Counted from the stretch's first letter, positions 1-7,611 are shown. The stretch is DNA of 32,239 bases from Anaerolineaceae bacterium UBA2260 (GCA_002347485.1 DDXM01000045.1:1-32239), one strand, 5' to 3'. Notes: a model not told the origin generated them from the sequence alone. Numbers and translations are program-made.

Positions 1-201
1 CTCGGCGGTCCCGCCCCAGTGCCACGAATCGTCAAAGGCGGCGATCTGCGCGTCGGAGGCATTGCCGCTTTCGTCTTTGAACAGCACGTTGTACGAGCGG
101 TTCGAATTGAACGGCGGGTCGAGGTAAATCAGGTCGATCGACTCGTCCTTGATGTACTCGCGCAGGATGTTGAGGTTGTCACCGTAGTAAAGAGTGTTCA
201 T
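1..201 (-). CDS. Site-specific DNA-methyltransferase, N-terminal fragment (cut by window edge)
   Basis: The reverse strand reads 67 codons without a stop from an ATG at 199-201 to the window edge. The start is preceded by a strong ribosome site (GGGGAGGA). The protein opens with MNTLYYGDNL and contains the DPPF catalytic motif at residues 28-31 in the context IYLDPPFNSN. It continues through a YNVLFKDESG segment and an aromatic-rich FDDSWHW segment. These are hallmarks of beta-type N4-cytosine/N6-adenine methyltransferases such as type III Mod-like enzymes, which transfer a methyl group from S-adenosylmethionine to DNA. The SAM-binding and target-recognition regions lie outside the window, so it cannot be said whether this is an orphan enzyme or part of a restriction system. 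Confidence 0.88.
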   Translation of the reverse strand, partial: MNTLYYGDNLNILREYIKDESIDLIYLDPPFNSNRSYNVLFKDESGNASDAQIAAFDDSWHWGGTAE

Positions 202-533
202 AACGCGTCCTCCCCGGTTAATTATGCACCAAAACCAAAAAGCGTCGTAGGGTAAGTGAACTCAACAATTCAACTTCTTAAAACCACTTGACAACCATGT
301 TATAATAGAACGTACATTCTATTTCATTCTTTTCGAGAGGAGATCTCTTATTTCGTTGTTACCTTGCTGCCCGCTATCCCCCCATCGCCTGGCTCGATTC
401 GTTTCTATCAGCGCCCTTTTATGTGTATGGGAATTGTTTCTATTTGTTTCAACACTTATCGAAACCATGCCCTGTGTTCAATCCTCAGGGGTCGCAATGT
501 CAGCCAGGTTTCTTCTGGGTTCTTTCTTATGTC
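202..533. other. Intergenic region without a recognised gene
   Basis: No protein could be supported here. The short plus-strand frames run antisense into the gene beginning at 953 and show no family resemblance. The region is AT-rich near 280-325 and holds a TATAAT followed by an 18-bp near-perfect palindrome, listed separately. A purine-rich GAGAGGAG lies at 335-342, but it is followed only by a weak TTG-started frame of 61 codons with one hydrophobic stretch, which I do not call a gene. Confidence 0.5.
301..322 (+). promoter_or_regulatory. TATAAT box overlapping an 18-bp palindrome (possible operator)
   Basis: TATAAT at 301-306 runs into the palindrome ATAGAACGTACATTCTAT at 305-322, which has one mismatched pair. 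Its core GAAC-GTAC-ATTC differs in one position from the GAAC-N4-GTTC box bound by Gram-positive-type LexA. No good -35 hexamer is present at 17 bp; a TTGACA at 288-293 is only 7 bp away. The site lies about 100 bp upstream of the methyltransferase start on the other strand, and no clear gene follows on this strand. Confidence 0.35.
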
Positions 534-953
534 TTACATGAACTTCAGCAGCGCCTGCACCGCCAGGCTGACCAGGATCGCCAGCAGGAAGCTGGTGAAG
601 GTGCCGATGATGATGTACTCTGCCTGCTTGCGGTTCTCGCTGTCCTTCAATTCGCCGAAGCGGAAGATGGATTTCGCCGCCACCAAAAAGCCCACCCCCG
701 AGAACTGCCCGCTGAGGATGAACACATAGATCAACAGGCGCTCCAGATAGCCGATGATGCGCCCGCCGTCTTTCAACCCCGCCACCGGTCGCAGGCTGTT
801 GGGGCGGAAGCGCTTATTCAGTTGCTTTTGAAAAGGTTTCAGCAGCCAGTCGACCAGCGCGCCGACCGGGAAGGTGAGCAGCACCCAGCCCAGCGCAATG
901 ATCAGCGCCTTCCACAGGGTCGGGTGAAGGATGGAAAACAATCGTTCGAGCAT
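534..953 (-). CDS. Small membrane protein resembling the DUF3307 C-terminal half
   Basis: This 139-residue protein is very hydrophobic, with about three predicted membrane helices near residues 13-33, 68-92 and 118-136. The central IGYLERLLIYVFILSGQF segment and the AAKSIFRFGEL segment, followed by a KQAEYIIIGT helix, match the C-terminal region of DUF3307 membrane proteins as I recall it. Full-length DUF3307 proteins are longer, so this is a short version lacking the N-terminal half. The ATG at 951-953 was chosen because GGAGG lies six bases upstream; a longer frame reaching 1004 has no such site. It follows the SatD-like gene by 54 bp on the same strand, and SatD-DUF3307 pairing is a recurrent arrangement. 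The molecular function is unknown. Confidence 0.7.
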   Translation of the reverse strand: MLERLFSILHPTLWKALIIALGWVLLTFPVGALVDWLLKPFQKQLNKRFRPNSLRPVAGLKDGGRIIGYLERLLIYVFILSGQFSGVGFLVAAKSIFRFGELKDSENRKQAEYIIIGTFTSFLLAILVSLAVQALLKFM

Positions 954-1007
954 CAGCGCCTCCGGGGTACTGGGGTAAAGGCAGGAAAGCACCAGCGGGT
1001 GCAAGGC

Positions 1008-1682
1008 TTATACATTATTCAACAACTCTTCAAAGAATACCAGGCTTTTCCTGATCGTGGGCCAGGAAGAGCGGTTGAGGTTGTTGGAAACGGACGGCTG
1101 CGTGATCGGCGCTGGCAGCCATCGCTCCGCGATCTGCGTTTGCGTCAACCCCTGCAGCGCCCAGAAAATCGCCTGGCACTGGCTGGCTCTCCACGCGGTG
1201 ATGAGGCTGTCCATTAGCTCAACCAGGATGGACGCTGCGGCGTGCGTGAGCGATGGATCATCGATCGGGAATCCCAACGCCATGCGCTGGTGCGCAGGCA
1301 GCGCTTCGAGCAGGTGGCCTGACAGCGTGTAGGCTGAGCCGTAGCCTGCCGATACGTTCTCCGCCGGGATGAAATCCACCCCGCCGATCCCGATCGCGAT
1401 GCGGGAATCGATGTTCTTGTCCGTGATGGCAAAGCGGATGTAAGTGCGAATGAACAAGCTGATCTCCAGAGCCTTGCGCGGTTGATCGATCACCAATTGC
1501 CAGCCGTCACCGCGGAAATTGCTGATCTCGTAACCGATCTCCGCGGGGTAGCGGTCGCGCAGCAGCGCGGAGATTTTGGGGAACGCGGCGAAGAGGGTCT
1601 GGCGTTCCCGGGGGTCCAGACCCGAGGAGTTGATGATATCCCCGGTCAGCACAGCGCGTAAGTTGTTTTGAGAGTTGGTCAT
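1008..1682 (-). CDS. SatD-family protein with cyclase-like N-terminus and helix-turn-helix C-terminus
   Basis: This 224-residue protein resembles the SatD family, named from a Streptococcus sat locus. The N-terminal half has the layout of a class III nucleotidyl-cyclase/GGDEF-like fold: a LTGDI strand with Asp15 near residue 15, a RGDG turn with Asp59 at 57-60, then RIAIGIG and a GSAYTLSGHLLEAL helix. The Asn and Arg expected in the last helix of active cyclases are Thr and His here, so catalysis is doubtful. Residues about 175-210 (GLTQTQIAERW, then QPSVSNNLNR) look like a DNA-binding helix-turn-helix. The ATG at 1680-1682 has AGGTGA about ten bases upstream. A longer start at 1724 would include the -10 box and is less likely. 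Sensing plus DNA binding is an inference. Confidence 0.72.
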   Translation of the reverse strand: MTNSQNNLRAVLTGDIINSSGLDPRERQTLFAAFPKISALLRDRYPAEIGYEISNFRGDGWQLVIDQPRKALEISLFIRTYIRFAITDKNIDSRIAIGIGGVDFIPAENVSAGYGSAYTLSGHLLEALPAHQRMALGFPIDDPSLTHAAASILVELMDSLITAWRASQCQAIFWALQGLTQTQIAERWLPAPITQPSVSNNLNRSSWPTIRKSLVFFEELLNNV

Positions 1683-1712
1683 CCAGTCACCTGTCGTTCT
1701 GATTGTGACATC

Positions 1713-1721
1713 ATTATACCA
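1713..1721 (-). promoter_or_regulatory. Extended -10 promoter element of the SatD-like gene
   Basis: On the reverse strand TGG is followed directly by TATAAT, giving a TGn extended -10 box. The -35 region is poor (AGCCTG), which is usual for extended -10 promoters. Transcription would start near 1706, leaving a leader of about 24 nt before the ATG at 1682. The box lies at the edge of the inverted-heptamer array at 1724-1772. Confidence 0.55.
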
Positions 1722-1723
1722 CA

Positions 1724-1772
1724 TATATAGATATACAGGCTATATATAATATATATAGACTATATAACTATA
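1724..1772. repeat. AT-rich array of inverted heptamers TATATAG/CTATATA
   Basis: The heptamer TATATAG occurs at 1724-1730 and 1752-1758. Its complement CTATATA occurs at 1740-1746 and 1760-1766, with a partial CTATA at 1768-1772. They form nested palindromes: CTATATATAATATATATAG (1740-1758, nine-base arms around one base) and TATATAGACTATATA (1752-1766, seven-base arms around one base). The array sits just upstream of the extended -10 of the SatD-like gene and within the divergent region to the EamA gene, where an operator would be placed. Confidence 0.55.
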
Positions 1773-1832
1773 AACTGAAAAAATAGACGTAATAGCTATA
1801 AATCGTCCTCACATATTTCCCACACAAGGCGG

Positions 1833-1838
1833 TAAAAT
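1833..1838 (+). promoter_or_regulatory. Possible -10 box placing the EamA transcript start almost at its ATG
   Basis: TAAAAT lies only nine bases before the ATG at 1848. If used, the transcript would begin within a few bases of the start codon, that is, be leaderless. No convincing -35 hexamer or strong ribosome site is visible, so support is weak. Confidence 0.3.
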
Positions 1839-1847
1839 AAACCCGTT

Positions 1848-2915
1848 ATGCTTTCCAAAAACCGCTCCCGCATCCGTCCTGTACTCTACGCCCTTCTCGC
1901 CGCATTGCTCTTCGGGCTCAACGCCCCGGCTGCCAAGCTGCTGGTGGCGCGCGTCGACCCGTTGTTCATGGCGGCGCTGCTGTACCTGGCCGCAGGCGCG
2001 GGGATGCTGGCGCTGGGCAGTCTGCGGGGCCGTAACGCCGGCGTTGTGCGCGAATCGCGCCTCTCGCGCGCCGAGCTGCCTTACATCCTGCTCATGGTGC
2101 TGCTCGATATCGCCGCGCCGATCCTGCTGATGCTCGGGCTCAGCCGCGCCAGCGCCGCCACCGCCTCCCTGCTCGGTAATTTTGAGATCGCCGCCACCAC
2201 CTTCTTCGCGCTGGTGCTGTTCCGCGAGGCGATCGGCAGGCGCATGTGGCTGGCCATCGCGCTCATCACCGCCGCCAGCGTGCTGCTCAGCCTCAACGAC
2301 CTTTCCGCCTTCTCCTTTTCCACCGGCGCGCTGCTGGTGCTGGGCGCCAGCCTGTGCTGGGGACTGGAGAACAACACCACGCGCAAGCTCTCCATCAAGG
2401 ACCCGCAGCAGATCGTGGTCATCAAGGGCTTCGGCTCCGGCGTCGGCGCGCTTATCGTCGCGAGCATCTGGGGCAGCCTTCGCGCGCCGTTGGTCGCCGT
2501 ACTGGCGGCGCTGGCGCTGGGGTTCGTGGCTTATGGGCTGAGCATCTTCTTCTACGTCAAAGCCCAGCGCGAACTGGGCGCCGCGCGCACCAGCGCTTAC
2601 TACGCCGTCGCGCCTTTCATCGGCATGACGCTCTCCTGGCTGGTCCTGCGGGAATCGCTCTCCCCCCTCTTTTTTGCCGCCCTTCTCATCATGCTGCTCG
2701 GCGCCGCGCTGGCGGTCTCAGAAGCCCACGCGCACCCGCATTTTCATGCGCTGACCACGCATGAGCACCGTCACAGCCACGCGGACGGGCATCACAATCA
2801 CGCACACGAAGATGGTTTCAGCGGCGAGCACAGCCACAACCACACGCATGAACCGCTCACGCACGAGCACCCGCACCTGCCGGATACACATCATCGCCAT
2901 GAGCATCATGATTAG
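1848..2915 (+). CDS. EamA-family (DMT) transporter with histidine-rich C-terminal tail
   Basis: The first ~290 residues form a typical ten-helix drug/metabolite transporter made of two EamA repeats. Repeat 1 covers about residues 10-135 and includes FGLNAPAAKLLV. Repeat 2 covers about 155-290 and ends in YYAVAPFIGMTLSWLVLRE followed by a last helix. Such proteins move small metabolites across the cytoplasmic membrane; the substrate cannot be told from sequence. The last ~64 residues are an unusual hydrophilic tail with about 24 histidines, many in alternating HxH and HEH patterns, plus acidic residues. Such tails in other proteins bind Zn, Ni or Co, so a link with metal handling is plausible but inferred. 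The gene is alone on this strand, diverging from the SatD-like gene. The ribosome site before the ATG is weak (AAGGCGG, distant). Confidence 0.85.
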   Translation: MLSKNRSRIRPVLYALLAALLFGLNAPAAKLLVARVDPLFMAALLYLAAGAGMLALGSLRGRNAGVVRESRLSRAELPYILLMVLLDIAAPILLMLGLSRASAATASLLGNFEIAATTFFALVLFREAIGRRMWLAIALITAASVLLSLNDLSAFSFSTGALLVLGASLCWGLENNTTRKLSIKDPQQIVVIKGFGSGVGALIVASIWGSLRAPLVAVLAALALGFVAYGLSIFFYVKAQRELGAARTSAYYAVAPFIGMTLSWLVLRESLSPLFFAALLIMLLGAALAVSEAHAHPHFHALTTHEHRHSHADGHHNHAHEDGFSGEHSHNHTHEPLTHEHPHLPDTHHRHEHHD

Positions 2916-2958
2916 CCTGCCCCCCCTAAGAACGTATCCTTAAAAATTCCGCTTTCGA

Positions 2959-2987
2959 TTGACTTTAGCCCCGATTTAATACATAAT
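2959..2987 (+). promoter_or_regulatory. Promoter of the double 5'-nucleotidase gene (TTGACT-17-CATAAT)
   Basis: TTGACT at 2959-2964 and CATAAT at 2982-2987 are separated by exactly 17 bp. Each matches its consensus hexamer at five of six positions. Transcription would start near 2994, leaving a 5' leader of about 290 nt before the ATG at 3283. Confidence 0.65.
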
Positions 2988-3022
2988 CTTAATATCATCT
3001 GAATAATTAAAATAAATTCAAT

Positions 3023-3190
3023 CTGGCATTTATGCCGGAGAGGAGGGATCAGTTCGCTTAACTGTGTAAGTGTCTGAAATCGCTTTTCCGGTATTCTTAT
3101 AACGCGGAAGGAGCCGCAGGCTAAACCCGAACCGGCGGTAATAACCAGTCAGCAGCAAGCCTTTCGCCTGCGTCCTCACTCCCGGAAAAT
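3023..3190 (+). ncRNA. Structured 5' leader of unknown class
   Basis: Between the promoter and the nucleotidase ATG the transcript can fold repeatedly. CCGGAGAGG (3035-3043) pairs with CTTTTCCGG (3083-3091) through nine pairs including two G-U. Nested in it, CAGTT (3050-3054) pairs with AACTG (3060-3064). GGCAT and ATGCC (3025-3036) form a competing hairpin that shares bases with the first stem. GCGG/CCGC (3104-3117) and a GCAAGC/GCCTGC hairpin near 3156-3171 follow. Competing stems are what a regulatory leader shows. I could not assign it to a known riboswitch class, and no clear terminator or sequestered ribosome site was found. Confidence 0.4.
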
Positions 3191-3282
3191 CGGTCTCCAA
3201 TAGTTGGATAGGTTTTGCCCTTCTAATTTTTTGGCGGGGCTGTTTGGTCCGGTAAATCTATTGCACATAAAGAGGATGACAC

Positions 3283-6200
3283 ATGAAGACTAAATATACC
3301 TGGCAGATTTTGACAGTACTCACTGTGATGGTGATGGTGCTGGGGATGCTGCCGCAGGCCGCCAAGGCGGCTCCGGCGAGCGACGTCACCTTCGCCATTC
3401 TGCACACCAATGATTTCCACGGCGCATTGGAATGGAAATCAGGTGGAAGTTCATCCAACCCCGGGTTGGGACGGCTCGCCGCTGTGGTGAACGCCCAACG
3501 AACATTGCTGGGCGCCGACAATGTGCTGCTGATGGACGCGGGCGATGAAATGCAGGGCAGCCTGCTTTCCAATATCCAGTTTGGTGAGCCCACCATAGCA
3601 GCCTATAATGCACTTGGCTATGACGTTGCCACTTTTGGCAACCATGAATTCGATTGGGGCAAGACGGTCCTCGGCGAGAGGGTCACCCAGGCGAACCATG
3701 ATTATGTTTCCGCCAATATTGTGGTCAATGACACCGGCAACTGCGCCACCGCCGGCTGGACTCCACCATCCTTCGTGGATGAACCTTACGAGATCTATAC
3801 AGTTGGTACTCCTGTGTCGGTTAAAGTCGCTGTGATTGGCGTGACCACACCCGAGGTTCCCATCATCACCATCCCCGCGGCGACCGAGGGCTTATGCTTC
3901 AAGGACCCCGCTGATTCCATCGTTCATTACTATGATGCGATGAAGGCGGACGGTGCGGATGTGATCGTGGTGCTCAGCCACCTGGGTTACGCTGACGGCG
4001 GATACGGTTATGGCATTCCCATATACGGCGATCAGACCCTGGCGACGAAGTTAAATACCGCTGGAAAGCCAGTTAACCTGATCATCGGTGGTCACAGCCA
4101 TACCAACCTTTCAACCGCGACAGTAGTTGGCAATACGACCATTGGTCAGGCTTACTACAACGGCCGCAAAGTTGGCAAAGCATTGATCACGGTCAACACA
4201 TCTGGCGGAGTTTCCATCGTCTGGTCTTCGCTCTCTGTCCCGACCGGGGCTGCGGATCCGGTTGATGCAACGGTACAGGCAGTGATCGACTCTTACGCCA
4301 CCGACCCGGATTACCTGGCGCTCATCAACCAGGAAGTGGGCTGGACGAATGTACCGATCACGCGTAATTACGATGGCGATTCTTTGATGGGTTATTTTGT
4401 CAATGACGCCATCTACAACGACCTGAATCACGATGCTGTTGCCACAAACGATGTGGATATAGTCTTTAACAACCCGGGTGGGCTTCGCCAGGATATCACT
4501 TGTGCATCTTACCCGTGTAAATTGACCTACGGCATGTTGTACGGCATCCTGCCGTTTGGCAACCAGACAATCGTTGGCACGATGACCGGTGAACAGATCC
4601 TCGAGCTTCTCCAACAGGCAGCCTCCTTGAATAAGGGAGCCATTCAGGTGGCTGGCATGCGTTATAGCTTCTTCAACTATCGTGTAGACACGAATCCTGA
4701 TCCTGCGACGACCAGCTGGAAATCCTGGTCGTGGGGCGCGTTCGATGCGTGTGTCATCAATAAGAGCACAGAGGTTTGCGAACCGCTTGAGCTGGATAAG
4801 ACTTACACTATCGCCACCAACGAGTTCCTTGCCCCGGCTGGGCAGGATAACTTCTACGCCTTTAAGTATGTCAAGGATATCACCTACTGGGGCGACATGC
4901 TCGATGGCGTGATCCGCTGGGTTGGCGCGAATTACCCAGAAACCGATCCTTATGCTGGCGTATTGGATGGGCGGATCAACCGGGAAGGTGATGATACTTT
5001 TGACACTGAAGAGATCATCCCGCTCACTATCCTCCATCACAACGATATGCACGGCAACCTGTACAAAGGCACCTACGTGGGGTACACCCAGCTGGCGACT
5101 CTGATCAAGCAGGAACGTGCGTACAACCCGACCCGCACATTACTGCTCAACTCGGGTGACAATATCCAGGGCGACGGCTTCTCGTTCTACTACAAGACCG
5201 CGCCGCTCGGCTACACCGCTGATGGGACTGTACTCGATCCAACCATGCAGATCGCGCCCGTGATCCTGGCGATGAACGAGATGGACTACGACGCGATGAC
5301 CCTGGGCAACCACGAGTATAACTTTGGTAATCAGGTCTTCAAGGCAGTCCTCAGCGACGCCAACTTCCCCATCTTGCAAGCGAATGTGGAAGATGACGGC
5401 TCGTATGGGATCGCTGAAGTTCCTGTTGAGGATTACGTGGAAAAGACCGTGGATGGGATTAACGTGGCGATTTTGGGTATCGGCAACCACCGCATCCCCA
5501 ACTACGAGCTGCCCAGCAACATCCCCGGGTTGACATTTACCGATCCTTTACTCAAGGCCCAGGAGCTCTCTGACGCGCTTCGGGCAACTAACGACGTAGT
5601 CATCGCGCTGACGCACATCGGCTTCACGGAAGATCCAAAGAGCGTGGAAGTGGACAAGAATGTTGACACCAATATGGCAGCCACCGTTACCGGTTTGGAT
5701 GCCATCGTTGGTGGTCACAGCCACACTGATCCTTCTAAAGGTTTTGGTGCTGCCAAGTACCTGCCGACTTATGTGGTTGACCCTGATGGCAAACCTGTGA
5801 TCATCAACCAAGCCTACCGCTACAATAACACTCTGGGCGAGATCTTCATCGGTCTGCGCGCCAAGGATGGCGGCGGTTATGAAGTGATCTCACAAGCCGG
5901 GCAGTACCTGACCGTTGGTTCGAGCGTGGTGGAAGACACCGGCATCAAGGCACTGCTACAGCCGTACATCGATATGTTCAACACATATAACAATACGGTG
6001 ATCGGTTCGACCACGGTACCGATTGACGCGCTGCAGGCTTATACCCAGGAGACCAATGGCGCAAACATCCAGGCTGACGCGGCGATCCATGAGCTGGAGA
6101 GCAATGACATTGAGGTTGACTTCCATCTCTCCGGCGCGATGAGCAACCGCAAGGTCGCGAACTCTGCCACCCCTGAAGCACCAGTTGACCTCAAGATCAG

Positions 6201-7542
6201 CGATATGTTCACCCTCATGCCGTATGAGAACTCGCTGGTGGTCATGCGGATGAACGGTCCGCAGCTCAAGACCGTGCTGGAGCGCGCTTACCGCAACTAC
6301 TACTACTACAAGTATGTGCCAGGTTACGGCGGCTACAGCTACTACACCACCTGTATGCTCGATACCAACTTCGGCAATGTCATCACCTACAATGACATCA
6401 GCGAAGCGCCATACGACCCAACCAAGAGCTACGTGGTATCGTTGAATATCGGTGGTGAGGATGTCGACTTTGAAGACGCGGACACCTACTACAACGTTTC
6501 CACGGTCAACTACCTGGCAGCTGGTTCCTGTAACTTCAACAACGACGGTGTGACACTCTGGCCGCTCGATCAGATCGTGGCAGATACACAGTTCTATGTA
6601 CGCGATTCGGTGGTCAACTACATCACCGATATGGGAACTGTTTCACCCGCGATCGAAGGACGTCTGCAGTTCATCCATGACCTTGAAGCACCGGTCATTG
6701 ATATCGATTCACCGGTCGCCTGGAATTACACTACCCCTGGCACACTGACGATTGATTTTTCAGTGGCAGACGTTGGAACCGCCGGATTGTTGGAAGTGGA
6801 AGCGGATATTGATGGCATGATGGTTGAGGACGGCGATGTGATCGATCTTTCGATCATCGGGCTCGGAGCTCATACCTTCACCGTCAACGCGACGGATAAA
6901 GCCATGAACCACGCTTCGAAATCGGTGAACTTCAATGTCGTTGCAGCTTCCAGCTTCGAATCGACATTCACCAAAAATGCCAAGGGCTGGACCGTGGTTA
7001 ATGGCAATTGGTTTGTCAATCCCAATGGTTTTTACAAGACCAATGGCACGATCAACCAGATTTCCAGTATCATCCACGCCCAGGACTTCACGTCACTCAC
7101 TGTCGAAGCGAAGATGCGCCGCAAGTTTGGCGATGTTACCCTTCCCAACAGGCTGCATTTCCGCACAACTCCCGATCCTCTGGATACCGCCGGTCAGTGG
7201 ATGAATGGTTACATGTTCCAGTATACCAATGCGGGTATGTTCAGCGTCTGGAAGTTCACTGATGGCAAAGCCGAACCGCTGGTAGGTTGGGAGTATTCCT
7301 CTGCCATCATTCGGAATGGCTGGAACGTGCTCAAGGTGGTTGCAAATGACGGCGACATGGAGTTTTACATCAACGGTGAAATGGTAGCCGCTGGTCATGA
7401 TGAATCACATGCGATCGGCCGTGTGGGCATCAGCATGTGGCGCGGCAGCGATGGAACTTCACCGCTCCTGGTGGATTGGGTGACTGTAAGCAACACAGCC
7501 TACCCGGAGGTTTACACCGACCCAATCAAAGCGATCCAATAA
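3283..7542 (+). CDS. Exported double 5'-nucleotidase (two UshA-type modules) with C-terminal LamG-like domain
   Basis: A signal peptide covers about residues 1-30 (hydrophobic core, then AKAAPA). Two metallophosphatase/5'-nucleotidase modules follow. Module 1 has HTNDFHG with Asp44/His46, DAGD with Asp88, GNHE with Asn120/His121, SHLG with His232 and GGHSH with His270/272. Its nucleotide-binding C-domain runs to about residue 560. Module 2 repeats the set: HHNDMHG with Asp588/His590, GNHEY with His677, THIG with His778 and GGHSH with His812/814. Its C-domain reaches about residue 1130. Both sites therefore look catalytic and should release phosphate from extracellular nucleotides or cyclic nucleotides. 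An Ig-like segment (about 1135-1215) and a concanavalin/LamG-like domain (about 1222-1412) follow. There is no LPXTG anchor. Typical UshA is about 550 residues; this is more than twice as long. AGAGG lies seven bases before the ATG. Confidence 0.92.
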   Translation: MKTKYTWQILTVLTVMVMVLGMLPQAAKAAPASDVTFAILHTNDFHGALEWKSGGSSSNPGLGRLAAVVNAQRTLLGADNVLLMDAGDEMQGSLLSNIQFGEPTIAAYNALGYDVATFGNHEFDWGKTVLGERVTQANHDYVSANIVVNDTGNCATAGWTPPSFVDEPYEIYTVGTPVSVKVAVIGVTTPEVPIITIPAATEGLCFKDPADSIVHYYDAMKADGADVIVVLSHLGYADGGYGYGIPIYGDQTLATKLNTAGKPVNLIIGGHSHTNLSTATVVGNTTIGQAYYNGRKVGKALITVNTSGGVSIVWSSLSVPTGAADPVDATVQAVIDSYATDPDYLALINQEVGWTNVPITRNYDGDSLMGYFVNDAIYNDLNHDAVATNDVDIVFNNPGGLRQDITCASYPCKLTYGMLYGILPFGNQTIVGTMTGEQILELLQQAASLNKGAIQVAGMRYSFFNYRVDTNPDPATTSWKSWSWGAFDACVINKSTEVCEPLELDKTYTIATNEFLAPAGQDNFYAFKYVKDITYWGDMLDGVIRWVGANYPETDPYAGVLDGRINREGDDTFDTEEIIPLTILHHNDMHGNLYKGTYVGYTQLATLIKQERAYNPTRTLLLNSGDNIQGDGFSFYYKTAPLGYTADGTVLDPTMQIAPVILAMNEMDYDAMTLGNHEYNFGNQVFKAVLSDANFPILQANVEDDGSYGIAEVPVEDYVEKTVDGINVAILGIGNHRIPNYELPSNIPGLTFTDPLLKAQELSDALRATNDVVIALTHIGFTEDPKSVEVDKNVDTNMAATVTGLDAIVGGHSHTDPSKGFGAAKYLPTYVVDPDGKPVIINQAYRYNNTLGEIFIGLRAKDGGGYEVISQAGQYLTVGSSVVEDTGIKALLQPYIDMFNTYNNTVIGSTTVPIDALQAYTQETNGANIQADAAIHELESNDIEVDFHLSGAMSNRKVANSATPEAPVDLKISDMFTLMPYENSLVVMRMNGPQLKTVLERAYRNYYYYKYVPGYGGYSYYTTCMLDTNFGNVITYNDISEAPYDPTKSYVVSLNIGGEDVDFEDADTYYNVSTVNYLAAGSCNFNNDGVTLWPLDQIVADTQFYVRDSVVNYITDMGTVSPAIEGRLQFIHDLEAPVIDIDSPVAWNYTTPGTLTIDFSVADVGTAGLLEVEADIDGMMVEDGDVIDLSIIGLGAHTFTVNATDKAMNHASKSVNFNVVAASSFESTFTKNAKGWTVVNGNWFVNPNGFYKTNGTINQISSIIHAQDFTSLTVEAKMRRKFGDVTLPNRLHFRTTPDPLDTAGQWMNGYMFQYTNAGMFSVWKFTDGKAEPLVGWEYSSAIIRNGWNVLKVVANDGDMEFYINGEMVAAGHDESHAIGRVGISMWRGSDGTSPLLVDWVTVSNTAYPEVYTDPIKAIQ

Positions 7543-7611
7543 ACCGGGTCACTGAAAGGGATCGAATGTCGAATTCAAGACAGGAAGATTCCTGAAACAG
7601 AAGTTGAATCA

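Noticed and set aside
288..306. TTGACA (288) with TATAAT (301) as a standard promoter
   Set aside because: The spacer is only 7 bp, far from the 16-18 bp needed. The TATAAT is kept only as a possible element overlapping the palindrome.
423..1217. Plus-strand open frame of 264 codons opposite the SatD/DUF3307 pair
   Set aside because: Gln/Arg/Ala-rich translation typical of an antisense frame; the minus-strand genes have ribosome sites and family matches.
3113..3150. Segment resembling the FMN riboswitch (CCGGCGGTAATA after CCCGA)
   Set aside because: Only this short block fits. The other conserved FMN blocks (the AGATCCGGTG-like and GTCTGGATG-like parts) and the closing stem are missing. 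The downstream gene also has no riboflavin link.
4111..5052. Minus-strand open frame of 313 codons inside the nucleotidase gene
   Set aside because: Antisense to conserved nucleotidase motifs and without recognisable domains.
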